Positions 21,094 through 33,379 of a stretch of 64,000 bases of DNA are shown in pieces. The position numbers and the translations under genes were made by a program. Numbering within the stretch: position 1 is the first letter of the stretch; each line of letters opens with the position of its first letter. The notes under the pieces are model-generated. The model was not told the origin of the DNA. It ran no database searches and was given only the letters and a program-made list of their open reading frames with translations. Source of the stretch: Tamarix chinensis (taxonomy: Eukaryota; Streptophyta; Magnoliopsida; Caryophyllales; Tamaricaceae). Where the stretch lies: positions 11,182,455-11,246,454 of the forward strand of contig CM060175.1 in assembly GCA_030549775.1 (NCBI GenBank), written 5' to 3'.

Positions 21094-21880
21094 TAATTTA
21101 ATCGTTCTAATAATTCTTATACGCCTGAGCATATATGTTTGGGATCCCAAAATTTTGATCAAGGGTGCAGTACTTGTGACCAAAACATCCTTGAAGTTTT
21201 TACAACCATCTATTATTGCACCAGTATTATATATGTGGGGAATCTACTTATTGTATGAGAATATTGTGAAAAGGATATATATATTTGCGTTGACCTAATT
21301 ATGATAACACAATGACATCACAAATAAAGGTGACAAACGAACTATATGAATAACTTTTTATTTAGATTATTTTCGATCATTTAAAGTTTAGTTTACTATA
21401 CAGCTAGTTCATGTTAGGATGAGACTTAGAATTTTGTTTCAGCCTATTCGTTTGTTAGCTAGCTTGGTCCGATTTTAGTTTAGAGCAAATAAAATATCAA
21501 TTCAAATAGATATTGAATCAAGTCATTAAATGAATTGTTGATCTTTTCTTAGTTCTAGTCTCACTTGAGGCTACCAACTTTGAACTGAACTAGGTATAGG
21601 TTGTTGAAGTTAGTTGATAATTCAAATTCTCAAAGTTACTCTTCAATTTATTATACATTTTTTTCCTTTGTTCATGCTAGGATGAACTTATATAATTAGA
21701 TCAAATTATGTTTAATTAGAGATTACTTTATCTTTTATTTTTAAATATTGGTAACTAATATGTAACAAAATAGGATATTTTTATAAATTTTATAGGAAAC
21801 TTTAATGCTATTATGTGGAAAAAATATCCGTAATTAATCATTTCCTATCTTAATAGTTTTGTGGTGCATCATCAAACCTA

Positions 21881-21979
21881 GGCGTCTTGAATCTGTAAAT
21901 CTACTAGATTTTTCTTGTCAGTTCTCAAGAACTTGAACCAAACAAAACTAGTTTAAGATAGGATGGACTAATAAATTAA
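21881..21979. repeat. Local repeat unit U2 (start only)
   Basis: Repeats the part of U1 near 20,750-20,880 (AAACCTAGGCGTC, TAGATTTTTCTTGTC, AACTTGAACC), about 1.1 kb downstream of it. It is cut at 21,979 by the R2 LTR. Confidence 0.6.
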
Positions 21980-23101
21980 TGTGGAAGATTTTCTTCAAAC
22001 TTATACAAACTAGAAATTGTTTTGAAGGATTACAAAGTCACAAAATACACCAACTAATTGACTTATCCACTTGATTCTAAGAATTCTCGAAAGCTTTGAT
22101 AGAATATATTAGATATAAACTATGATTTAATACCTTTTAATGATAAATCTTATATTTCTCAATAGAACACTCTTGCTACCTCAATATTCTCAATTGAAGA
22201 AGGACAAGAGAAAAATAATAACTCACTTTGCTCTGATGATGCTCTCTTTCTAGAATTCATAATGAACTATCATATTATATATATGTCAAAATCAATGAAT
22301 ACAAGGGGTTTATATATGTATACACCCATACATGCCCTTTTATTAATAATCCCACTAATCAACCCTTATTAATAAAATAAACCTTTGTGCACCATACACC
22401 TTTGACGCATAGAAATAACACTTCATGGTCGTCCCCCATCCTAAAAACGTCTCGGAAACGTTTTTCCTTCTGAAAGCTTTTCGGTGTTAGAATTTATATT
22501 AAAATTATTTAATTATTTTTTTATTAAAAAAGTATTAATGTTTAAAATTGACTAATATAGGTAATAATTATAGAATTTTTTTTGTTTTTCTCTCTTAATT
22601 TTAGTAGATTTGATATACTTTTAAATATATATATATATATATAATGTCTGTGTATAATTTTTTTAAAGTTTCCTGTCATCCCCATTTCCTAAATTTTTAT
22701 GAAATAATATTTCCACATTTCTTCCCATCCCCATCCCCGTTCCCGTGAAACGCTGATGTACACTATATATTTAAGAAGTTACAATGACAATTTACAAGTA
22801 TTACAAAGTACAAAATAAAATAACAAAGCTACACATCTTTAATGACATAATACATAGATGTAATCATATGTAATTCAACTTTGTAGTCTTGTAGCCTTGT
22901 AGCCTTGTTCTTCCTTGTACTTTATAATCCTTGTAATCTATTGTCATTTCTTTGTACATCAAAGATCTCAAATCAACATGACCTTCTTACAAATATATAC
23001 AATACATGCAAGAATTACTTAACAAAACATTAGAAGCATAAGAATTTTCAAGTACAACGGGTTCTATCTCCAAATATACTAATTCTTCTTATTCTTCATC
23101 A
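21980..23101 (-). mobile_element. R2 gypsy 3' LTR (1,122 bp)
   Basis: Minus strand: begins TGATGAAGAATAAG and ends GAAAATCTTCCACA, matching the R1 LTR. A TATATAAA box is near 22,316-22,309. It is about 370 bp longer than the R1 LTR because of an inserted segment at about 22,400-22,755. The preceding pol frame enters the LTR and stops 13 bases in. Confidence 0.85.
22400..22755. mobile_element. Segment inserted in R2 LTR (MITE-like)
   Basis: Absent from the R1 LTR. It contains ACGTCTCGGAAACGTTTTTCC at the left, a (TA)n run at 22,627-22,644, and CCCCATCCCCGTTCCCGTG plus AAACGCTGATG at the right. No clear inverted ends or target duplication, so boundaries are approximate. Confidence 0.4.
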
Positions 23102-26100
23102 TTTGAAAAAGAAGATTGAGAATGTTCTAGAGATTTTCTTGCATCATTTTTCCTTTGTAAAAAATAATTTTCCCTCAAATTAGTATCACTATAGTAAGGA
23201 GATAAGTCACCAATATTGAAAGTCTTAGATACTCCTCCATAATGTGTAGGTAATTTAAGTTCACATGTGTTATTTCTAAATTTTCTTAAGATTTTAAATG
23301 GAACATATGTCCATGGCATTAGTTTATTCTTTTTTAAGTTTAGAAATTTCTTTTTTTCTCAAATGCAACAATACCATATCTTCTGGTTTAAATACTTTTT
23401 GAATTATGTTTTTATTAGCTTGAGATTGGTATTTAGAATTCAATTTTTTAATGTTGTCTTTAATTTGTTGATGAAGTTTTTTAAATAATTTAAATCTTTC
23501 CTTGACATCATAATTATTTATATTTTCTCTTTTTAATGATAATATATCAATGGGTAGATATGGATTAACTCCATAGACAACCTCAAAAGGACTTGATTAA
23601 GTTGTATTAGGAGGACTCCTATTGTATGCAAACTTAGCATGTGCAAGCTTTATATCCCAATCTTTAGTACTCTTATTCACCAACCCTCGTAGAAAAGTAC
23701 TTAGAGTTCTATTAGTCACTTCGGTTTGACCATCAATTTGTGGATGATAAGAAATACTAAACAACAAATTAGTACCTAACATGTGCCAAAGTATCTTTCA
23801 AAAGTAGCTTAAGAATTTTACATCTCTATGTGATACTATACTTTTAGAAAATCCATGTAACCTCACCATTTCTTGAAAATATAATACTACTACATGTATT
23901 GTATTATCAGTCTTGTTGCAAGGTATAAAATGTGCCGTTTTTGAAAATTGATCCACTACCACAAGAATAGAATCTTTACCCCTTTTCATCCTTGGCAATC
24001 CCAAAATAAAATCTATGCTAACAATTTTTCAAGGTTGATTAGGTATTCGCAAACGAGTATACAAACCCTTATAGAAAAAGCTTTTACTTTTTTGACAAGT
24101 TACGCATCTTCTTATAATTGATTGTATTCATTTTATCATCGGTGTCTAGTAGAAATTTTCCTATAGTATTTCCATGGTCTTATGAAATCCAAAATGATTA
24201 GCTATACCTCCCTCATGTACTTATTTAACAAGTAAATCATGTACACTAGAATGATGTATACACAAATTATTAAGTTTGAATAGATAGTCATCATGTAGTA
24301 AATAATTACCAAACTACCATTTATTTGCACATATAATAGATGCTAACAAAATCTTCATCCTTATCATACAATTCCTTTAACATCTCAAATCCCAATATCT
24401 TAACATCTAACATGAATAATATCATGGATCTACGATATAAATCATCTGGCATGACATTTTCTTTTCCATCAAAACGCTTGATAGAAAACACAAAAGAATT
24501 ATTAGAAACTAACCCATTTTGCATGCCTCAGACTAATTTTCTTTATCCTATGCAAATATTTCAAACTCTCATGGTCCGAATGCAAAACAAATAGCTTAGG
24601 CCTTAGGTAATGATTTCATGTCTCTATAATTCATATGATGGCATATAACTCTTTGTTATAAGTGGAATAATTCAGCATCACTTCATTCAATTTCTCACTA
24701 GAAAAATGAAATAGCTTGCTTTCTTGTGAGAGTACACCTCCTATCGTTATCTCACTTGTATCACACATAACTTCAAATAATTTCTCAAAGTCAGGTAAAT
24801 CTAATACACATAGCTTATTCTTCAAAGCTTGGAAGGCCCTAGTTGCATCTTCACTTCAATTAAACTCACCACTTTTTCATGGGTTGGGTTATCGGTGCGA
24901 CAATAGTAGAAAAATCCTTAATGAATATCCTATAGAAACTTGCCAAACCATTATCCTTAAGTGTTATCCAACCTTTAATAGCATCAATTTTAGTGGGATC
25001 AACTTTAGTACATTTGCTGCTCACTATATATAGCTAAGGAAAGCTATACTTAAAAGCATAAATTCATACTTCTCCATTTTTCCATAGAGTTTAGTCTCCC
25101 ATATTTTATCAAATAATTTCCTTAGATGAATTATATGGTCATGTTCACTTAGGCTATACACAAGTATATCATTTAAGTATAATATAATGAAAACTCTGAG
25201 AAAAGGTCAAAGAACTTCATTCATTAGTCTTATGAATGAACTTGGTGCATTACATAAGCCAAAAGGAATCAACATCTACTTATAAAGACCATATTTAGTT
25301 TTGAATGTAGTTTTCCACTCATCCCCCTCTCTTATCCCCATTTGATGATATCTACTTCTTCAATCAACCTTATAAAATACTCGTTCTCCACATAACTCAT
25401 TTATCATGCCATCTAATCTTGGAATTGGAAATCAATATTTGATAGTGATATTGTTAACAACCCTAAAGTTGATGCACATGCACTATGTACCATCCTTTTT
25501 AGGGACTAATAAAGTAGGTACACAATATGGACTCATACTTTCTCTCACATATAATCTCTTTAAGAGTTCTTCTATTTTTTTTCTAACTCCTCAACCTCCT
25601 CTAGATTGCATCAATATGTGGGCCTATTAGGTAAGGACATGCCAGGAATTAAATCTATGGAATTTATTCTATTCCCCTATTAGGTGGCAATCCACATGGT
25701 AATTCATTAGAAAAAACATCATGATACTCATAAAGGAGTTTATCTAATTGAGGATTTTCATTGTCTCTCTTCCCTTTTAGAGATTCTTTCATGACCACAA
25801 TATAACAACTTCCTTGTTCTTGAATATATTTGACCATAGCCTTGTCATGCAAGAACAAACTCTTGTTATTCTTCACTATTCTCTCCTTATCGCTTTTAGA
25901 AGGTTTAAGTTTATGCTTCTTCTTATCTTTCTCAACTAGATATTCATTAGTTATACTATTATGAATAGCATTTCTGTCATACTTCCATGGTTTACCTAGT
26001 AAAATTATATAAGCATCCATAGGTAAAACATCGCATAATACCTCATCTTGGTAGTTACCAATTTTTAGGGTTTGTTTTATTACCTTAACTCCCTTGTCCT

Positions 26101-26640
26101 TATTCAACCATTAAATAGAATAAGGCTTTAGATGTGGTGTAGTTTTCAACCCCAAATCCTTGACCATCCTCCCATTGGTGGCATTGGTATAACATCCACT
26201 ATCAATGATAATACGACAAACCATATCTTCAACTTTTCCTTTTCTCTTAAATATCTTCTCCCTTTAGGTAGGTTTCTTAGTAGCTTATGTTTGAATTACT
26301 CTCTCTAATACATAACAAGCACTCTATTCTTCCTTGGATTCACTAGATATTTCCTCAAAAGGCTCAAGCTTATAATTTTCCTCACATGTCTCCATAGCTT
26401 CAATTTCTTATATTGATAATATCCTTTGATTAGGACATTTGCGAGTGAAGGGTCCAACCCCTCTACATTTGAAACATTGCCTAGTAGAGAATTCATTCAT
26501 TTTATTTTTTCCTTTCTCCTCTATAGTAATTCCTTATTTTTTATTAAGATTAGTAGAAGCTGAAGTACTCGCTCCAAATTTTGTTGTTTGGTTACTTGAG
26601 TAGTACTTTGTGGATGGATTACTTTGTTTAGTATAAGGCT
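23089..26640 (-). pseudogene. R2 gypsy pol relic (protease, RT, RNase H, integrase)
   Basis: On the minus strand, in order. Zinc knuckle near 26,490-26,430 (CFKCRGVGPFTRKC, histidine replaced by proline). Protease with DSGC near 26,200 and LPMDAYIILLGKPWKYDRN. RT entry ELPCGLPPNRGIE at 25,680-25,664, with the catalytic YxDD region near 25,160 degraded to YLND. RNase H (24,825-24,631). Integrase core (24,004-23,798 with [14 protein letters not shown], and 23,782-23,597 with SYHPQIDGQTEVTNRTL). C-terminal segment (23,319-23,089, NIGDLSPYY). Stops and frameshifts separate these blocks. It is a retrotransposon polyprotein, not a host gene, and same-type relics are at 7.3-9.2 and 13.2-15.6 kb. Confidence 0.9.
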
Positions 26641-27022
26641 TAGTGGATTTAATTTTTTTTTCAAATATTAGGAAAATTTTAATCTTGCCATCTAAAGAAT
26701 CATAAAGATAAGTTTCTACCTTTTCTCAAATCATCATGTTAAGGCCTCCATAAAATCTTGCACAAGTTTGTTCCTTCCATTCATGGATATCATATACTAG
26801 TGCCAACCTTTCGAATGCCCTAACATACTCTTTGACACTTAGTAGTCCCTGCCTAATAGTAGTTAATTTGATATATTTATCTTGTCCATAATCTTTAGGA
26901 ATAGATTTATTTCTTACATGTTTCTTAAGTTTCTCCCAAGATTTAATCCTTGATTTACCCTCTTGTTCCTTAGTCCTCTTTAGATTATCATATCATACTC
27001 TAGTAAACTTCTTAAACTTAAG
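26641..27022 (-). pseudogene. R2 gypsy gag relic, distal part
   Basis: Minus-strand gag sequence parallel to R1 gag (13,250-13,450). It is interrupted at 27,022 by a solo LTR; the missing upstream part resumes at 27,867. Confidence 0.7.
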
Positions 27023-27866
27023 TGGTGCGGATCAAAGTGGAGAGAAGCACATGATCGAATCACTTCTTTTTTTTTTTATCATCCACAGGTTGAAATTGAA
27101 GAGGAATTGCTCGATTTAAGGAAGGTTAAACTCGATTATCTACAGGTTTCAATGGGAAGATAAACTTTGAATGTTAATGCACATTCAAAGGATCTAAAGA
27201 GGAAGGAATGCCCGATACTTTCCTATCTAGATATGTCTCCAATAGAGAGAAAAACCCAAGCTCATAAACTTGAGAATTTGTGTTAAAATGATTTCTATTA
27301 TTCATTCTGCATATTCGTGTACAAGGATGAGGTATATATAGGGGAGGGTAGCCGACTAAAAGGACTTAATCCCAACTGGTTATTTCCTTAATTCAAGCTA
27401 GATTTAACTCACTTGAATTAAGCCTATATAATACTTAGTCTCAATCATAATATCATCATTTAAATGATATTAGTGACTAACATTACAAAGCCATACAATC
27501 AACTATGGTACATACATGAAATTACAACAAAACTCTAGCTTACTTGAAATATACTTTAGGGTTTACAACAAGCTTAATATAACTAATGATATCACCAACT
27601 ATATCTTGTTGTAGTGTTATCCCATGTATATCATAGCCTTGCATGCTTTGAATGCTTGTACACTTTAAGTCTCTTCTTGTGTTTTGACTTCTTCACCTTG
27701 CAAATATGTAATATACCTTCAAGAATATCTTGAATCGTTTTCAATACCAAGTATAGAAATATTATCAAGAACATTTAAAATGATTGGCTCCATTATTAAG
27801 AATGCTAGTTCTTCCTTACCTTGTGAATCATTAGAAACATGAGATACATTAGATGCACCTGCATCA
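27023..27866 (-). mobile_element. Solo LTR, 844 bp, inserted in R2 gag
   Basis: Starts TG and ends CA on either strand (plus: TGGTGCGGATC to GCACCTGCATCA). It is flanked by a perfect 5-bp duplication TTAAG (27,018-27,022 and 27,867-27,871), and the gag sequence around it is continuous with R1 gag. A TATATATA at 27,340-27,333 suggests minus-strand orientation. No internal region or second LTR is present, as expected after LTR-LTR recombination. Confidence 0.85.
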
Positions 27867-28183
27867 TTAAGAGTTGCTAGTTTATACTTTTTCTCATTTT
27901 GATAATCCTTATACTCAACTTTTTTTGGGGGGATTACAAAGTCACAAAATATACCACTTGATCAGCTTATCCACTTGATTCCAAGGATTCTCAAATGCTT
28001 TGATAGGGTGGATTAGATCTAAACCAAGATCTAATACCTTTGAATGAGAAATCTCCTATTTCTTCATAGAACACTCTTGATGCTCATCAATAATCTCAAT
28101 TGAATAAAGATTCTAGAAGAAGAATAACTCAATTTACTCTCATGATGCTCTCTTTCTCTAATTCATAATGAACACTCTTGACT
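27867..28183 (-). mobile_element. R2 gag remainder and truncated 5' LTR
   Basis: 27,867-27,925 continues gag. From about 27,930 the sequence jumps to LTR (GGATTACAAAGTCACAAAAT, also at 22,029), so PBS, leader and gag start were deleted. The LTR piece ends at about 28,183, where repeat U3 resumes. Confidence 0.7.
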
Positions 28184-28638
28184 TTTTTTCTTTAGTCCAT
28201 AGTTATGAATGAAAAAATGATGCATTTTAGCAATATCCATAATTAATCGTTTTCTATCTTAATAGTTTTGTGATGCATGATCCAACAATAACTTGTACAT
28301 GCATGCATCGCTTTGCTGTAAATCTAATTTGGAAATTTTGGATCACTTCAGGAAAGGCAGTCCAAGTAAAATTGAGGGGATGAAAAAATTTCCTTTTTCG
28401 CAATATATAGTGAATTAATTGATTAACATAAGTTTAATGTAATATAAAACAAAATAGTCTATCACATCTACCACTCTGAACCAAAACAATTAATCACTTA
28501 CACCCCTACTTCAATAACAAATTTCAGCTAGTAAATACTAGTACTCGCCTATTGCCATGAAGGAAGTGTGAAAAAATTTGATGGATCCACATTCAAACGT
28601 TAGCGTCCTAAACATCCTAACCATTTAGTCAACATTTT

Positions 28639-28940
28639 TAAAAATTGGATCAAACCTCTCATAAATTGGCTAGATTTTACTTGCTGGTTCTCAATAACTT
28701 GAACCAAACAAAACCAGCTCAAGATAGGTCAGACCAGAAAAACTAATGAATTGATAAAAAATTGGTCGGTCAACATAGTTAAAAATTAATTGGAGCCACT
28801 CAAATTTATATATAGTCTAATTTTTTTATATATGTGCTTCATATTTTTTTTTTTGATATAGTATGTATCATTGGTTTGATTACTAAATAAGTGAACCGGT
28901 TATGATGTCGATTCGATTATTAGTCCAATTTTTAAAACTA
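28639..28940. mobile_element. MITE-like element in U3
   Basis: Partner of 20,798-21,093: starts TAAAAATTGGATCAAACC, ends CCAATTTTTAAAACTA. Confidence 0.45.
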
Positions 28941-29135
28941 TGATTAAGCCATCCTAGCAATTTTTATAAGACCGAGCATATTTTTTTGGGATCTCAAATT
29001 TTTTATTATCAATGTTGCACTTATGAATAAAACATCCGTGAAGTTGTTACAACCATCTATCATTGTACTAGTCTCATATATGTGTGGAATCTACTTATTA
29101 TATAAGAAGATTGTGAAAAGGATATATATATATAT

Positions 29136-30003
29136 AGGCTTAAGATCTGGTACAAACTATTCTTATGATACAATTATAGGAACTATATTTGACCGTTAGA
29201 TTGCTCAAATAAACGGTTCTGATTAAAATGAGTATAATAGTCTTATTTATGCTGAAGCTTCCCCATCCACTCCCATTCCTATACCTTCTACTGCAACAAG
29301 TCGCCGACATTTGCAACCTTCGTCGTTCATCTCCATGAGAGTTCATTGTCATTCCGCTACGTCTTTACTAGCATTAGTCTCATCAGCCTTCAAGTTGCAC
29401 CTTTCTTCAAACCATAACATTCCTTCAAGTTTAGCTCTCCTTCTAGCTCTATTTCAATCATCTCTCATTCTCAGAGTTACATCTATGGAGTTGAGGTATT
29501 TTTTTCCTATTAAGCTAATTTCTCTTTCCAATTCATTATTTTGGAACAAAATTGCTTCTAAAACATAAATTGATAATTTACTTCTCATTTCATGGGGATT
29601 TAGATTCTTAAATATGTTTGAGATCTAGTTTTGTAGTCAGACTTTACAAAGTGTTTGTATTCCTGATTAAATTTCATCATTTCAATACTTAATTATTATT
29701 ATTATTATTATTATTATTATTGAGTATAGCACTCAAACTTCTAAAATGTAGATTGACAATCAGAGGATAAGGATTGAGGGATAAGAATGATCATGGGAGA
29801 AGGATGCAGGGTTGAAAGGTAAGGACTATCACAAGAGAAGGTGACGAGTTCGAACACATCGCATGCGAGGCAGGGGATACAGGGTACAAAGGTTAGTACT
29901 CTTAATTTTTAGAATTAATCATGATTCTTTGTTTATTTTTATTGGATGGTTATGCTTCGTTCTTACGAATGTATCACAGGAATAGTTTCTACCCGACCTC
30001 AAT

Positions 30004-30006
<3 letters not shown>
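29136..30006. mobile_element. TIR element ~870 bp inserted in U3
   Basis: The first ~40 bp and the reverse complement of the last ~40 bp match (AGG..GAG, AACTATTC, then TGATACA), giving terminal inverted repeats of about 35-40 bp. Both sides are TA repeats. U1 has a short TATATAT at the same place and no element. Inside are an (ATT)n run (29,692-29,720) and no recognisable coding. The long inverted repeats fit a non-autonomous Mutator-like element; an exact target duplication cannot be read from TA repeats. Confidence 0.6.
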
Positions 30007-30036
<30 letters not shown>

Positions 30037-30650
30037 GTTTTAAAGCAAGTGTTTTCCTAAACTCTCTTTGAGGTCTTAGGTTGGACCCTAATTTGCACCT
30101 TAGGTGGGGACTAATTATGGCAATATAATGACATAAAAACTAGTGGTGAAAAGTAAACTATATGAATAGCTTTTTATTTAGATTATTTTGGGTCATTCAA
30201 AGTTTGGTTTACTATACAACTTGTCCATGTTAGGATGATACTGAATAATGACAATAGATTTTTGTTCTAGTCTATTTTTTTAGCTAGCTTGGTTCAATTT
30301 TAGTTTAGTTTAAATAAAATATCAATTCAAATAGATATTGAATCAAGTCATTATATAATTTGTCTATTTTTTCTCAGTTATAGTCTCATTTGAGTCTACC
30401 AACATTGAACCAAACTAGGTATGGGTTGGTGAAGTTAGTTGATAATTCAAATTCTCAAAGTCACTTTTCAATTTATTATACATTATTTTCCTTTATTCAT
30501 GCTAGGATGAACTTATATAATAGATTAAATTATGTTTAATTAGAGATTGTTTTATCTTTTATTTTTAAATATTAGTAACTAATATGTAACCAAGTAGGAT
30601 ATTTTTTTAAATTTTTATCGGAAACTATAATGCTATTATGTGAAGAAGAA

Positions 30651-31544
30651 ACCTTAGAAAGGGGTGAATAGTATTATGTGACTAGATAATGGAAAAATTA
30701 AAGAGATTGACACACAATCTAGAGTGGTTCAAGAAACTAAACACAATTTTTCTAAATCCATTCCAATGTCTCTTTATTTGTGTGAGTGATTGATGATCAA
30801 TTTGCTCTAGCTTAATAATAAAATTCCTCACTTAACATTTCTATATCTTATTTACAACTTAGCCTAGTTATCTTTTCTTAGATTCAACAATAATATTTAT
30901 TAAGAATGATAGATACTCACAACCTGTTCCTGCTATATATTTCTAAGGGTGTGATGATTACAATTATTCTTTATAAGAATTGGAATATGAAAGTGTAAGA
31001 ACAATATATGAAAAGTAAAAAAATCTAGAAGATGAAGATATTACAAGTTCAGTAGATTCTAGCTAAGATGAGTTAGCATGAGTGTTAATTCTTAGAAATT
31101 AACTACAAGCGAGTCTAAATTAAAAGCCAAACACTTGAAATAATTTTTCAGCAATAAATGGGTTTTTGAATAAATAGTAAATGGTTACCCAACAACCTCT
31201 AACTAAAGCCTTAGCACATGCAATAGTTGGTGGTGCATTTAATTCCCTAACTTTTAAGATTGATTAACTATATATTTTTTTTAAAAAAATAGTCATATTG
31301 TATGATAGGCTCCTAAAACTAGTAAATGGATTTCATTGACTAGGATACAAGTTTGGTTTACAAGCCAATCTCTTTATTTTAATTGAAAGTAAAATGTCAC
31401 CATTGTAATAACTAGGTTGTTGGTTTGTGACAATTAGTCTATGTGTTTAAATCATGGATAAATGTTTTTTTGAATAAAAATATACCAAAGGAATTGTTTG
31501 GAAAACCAATGGTCTTGTTATGGAAACCAGTCCATAGGTTTGGA
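30651..31544. other. Gene-free stretch
   Basis: No coding seen. It includes GAAAGGGGTGAATAG near 30,658 and words such as GGAAACCAGTCCATAGGTTTGG that recur at 49.6-50.3 kb. It may be a fragment of the same uncharacterised element as 47.4-51.8 kb. Confidence 0.35.
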
Positions 31545-33379
31545 AAAAAATTATTATGTTTAAATTTTTTTATTTTAGCTGAAGCATCATATAATTATAG
31601 TTGGGTGTTACCATACTACTGAACATAAATATAGCTTACCATATCATTCTTACATCAAATACAAGGCAAAAAAGTTTGGAGGTTATCTCCACGTATAATA
31701 TCCAAAATTAATCAGAAAGGGATATATTAGAACTAAGAATCCAAAAGGTATCAGACCAAAATTGATAAAAAGGATAACATGACTCTACGTTCAAAGTCCT
31801 AAGGATAGTATCATGACACCTCCCCAAGAAAGGTATCATAAGCATCAAAATCATCTAAGGGGTTCTCATTGACATGAAAAAACTCATTTGAGTCACCTAC
31901 TCATGTGAATGAGTAACATCCATAAAAAGGATGATCAATAAGCTACATACTAAGTAAGGAAACAATACAATCATAAAAAGGTTACACAATGTCATAAGGA
32001 CACATAAAGGAGTGAAGATGCATATAGATTTACATAATATGAGACAAGATAAAAATTGATTTCAAAAACTCATTATTAGATATAATCATAAACTATATTA
32101 CTATTTACCTTGAGTTAAAGGACCCCAAGATATATATATATATATATATTTTTTGGAATATACCAAAGCACCTCTCAAGGTAGAATGCTTCTAAGCCACT
32201 ATTATCATTCGGTGGGATGGACACCATATGTATAGCTACATGCTCCTAGACACTATTCTTAAACTAATGGAACATTCTAAAGCACCTTCCAGGAAAAAAA
32301 ACTCATGAGCTACTACCTTGGTCCTCACTCACTTAATTTTTCACTTTAAGTGAGTAATGTTTTATCTATTGTTATTAATATCAAGATCATCATGTAGACC
32401 CACATGTAGATATGCAGGACACATAATATAACTTAAAATTACCATCCAAAATATGTGAAACACAACCACATAAAACACAACCACTTAAGTAAAAAAACTA
32501 CAATTCCTCTAAGAAACCATAATTTCACATTATAAGCACACTTTCTTCCATAATACTCATTTATCAACCAATTTTAGCGTACCTTTCTCAAATATTACTA
32601 TGGAAAATATATCAAAAACTTAATATCTAAACCTAACGTGTTACATATGCGATAATACCCTGCCTCTAGGGTTACTTTTTATAAAGCCCTACAAAATCCT
32701 AATTTCACAAGTTAGGAATAACTTTTCCGATAAAACTCATATAGATATCAAATTTTGTAGATATTCCTAAAATATAATTATTAACAAGATATCCTAAAAT
32801 AAGACCTAATGCCAAATTTTTGCACATATAATAATGATCTACCTCTAGGGTTACTATTTATCAATTCCTATAAAATCTTAATTTCAGAAGTTAGGTATTA
32901 ATTTTCCTATAAGACATATTAACCAAAATACCCTTAAGATAACCACTAAACTCATAATCTCACAAGAACTCTACAAATCACAACTTGATTAATTTTCATC
33001 CTCCTTCACATGTCATCATGACATAATTCATATAATGATACCAAACTTGATATTTATTACAAATTTTCACATTACATACAAAGCCCTATTCATGACATGT
33101 AACCTTACCAAAAACATTTCCGGTCTTCAAGCATGTATAATCATAAGACTCCTCCCATAATATCAATATAAAATCACCTAATAATTAAGGAAAATACATC
33201 ATTGGAACATAAGAAAGCAACCAAGGAAAAGCTAAGGTAAAGGAAGGTGAAAATAGAGAAAAACTAAAGAAAATGAAGTTGTGTAAAGCTTGAACTAGTT
33301 GCATTAGGATTTGGTGCAACCCTGGGGTGCACAACGTAATACACTCACTTGGCTTGGAGGTGTTATGTGATATCCTCAT
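31545..33379 (-). mobile_element. Truncated Tekay-like LTR (X)
   Basis: Colinear with the distal two thirds of the E2 5' LTR (44.6-46.56 kb), including the tract GTGCACAACGTAAT-like near 33,330. It contains two ~179-bp tandem units (32,668 and 32,847 phase points). The downstream end lacks a PBS, and at 33,380 it is interrupted by the E1 LTR. Confidence 0.7.

Larger units (their letters stand above)
20370..21880. repeat. Local repeat unit U1 (3' flank of carboxylesterase)
   Basis: Colinear with U3 (28,184-30,650). Shared tracts include AGCTAGTAAATACTAGTACT, GAAGGAAGTGTGA..GATGGATCCACATTCAAAC-like sequence, and TATCTTAATAGTTTTGTG near the end. Differences: U1 carries a fold-back insertion (20,548-20,670), U3 a TIR element (29,136-30,006). 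No coding. Confidence 0.75.
28184..30650. repeat. Local repeat unit U3
   Basis: Third copy of the sequence that flanks the carboxylesterase, but without any carboxylesterase coding sequence. It carries the MITE also seen in U1 and an extra ~870-bp TIR element, plus about 75 bp of unique sequence after it (30,036-30,110). Confidence 0.7.

Noticed and set aside
29848..29890. tRNA/SINE B-box-like GAGTTCGAACAC
   Set aside because: No matching A box at the right distance and no cloverleaf or SINE tail; it lies inside the TIR element.
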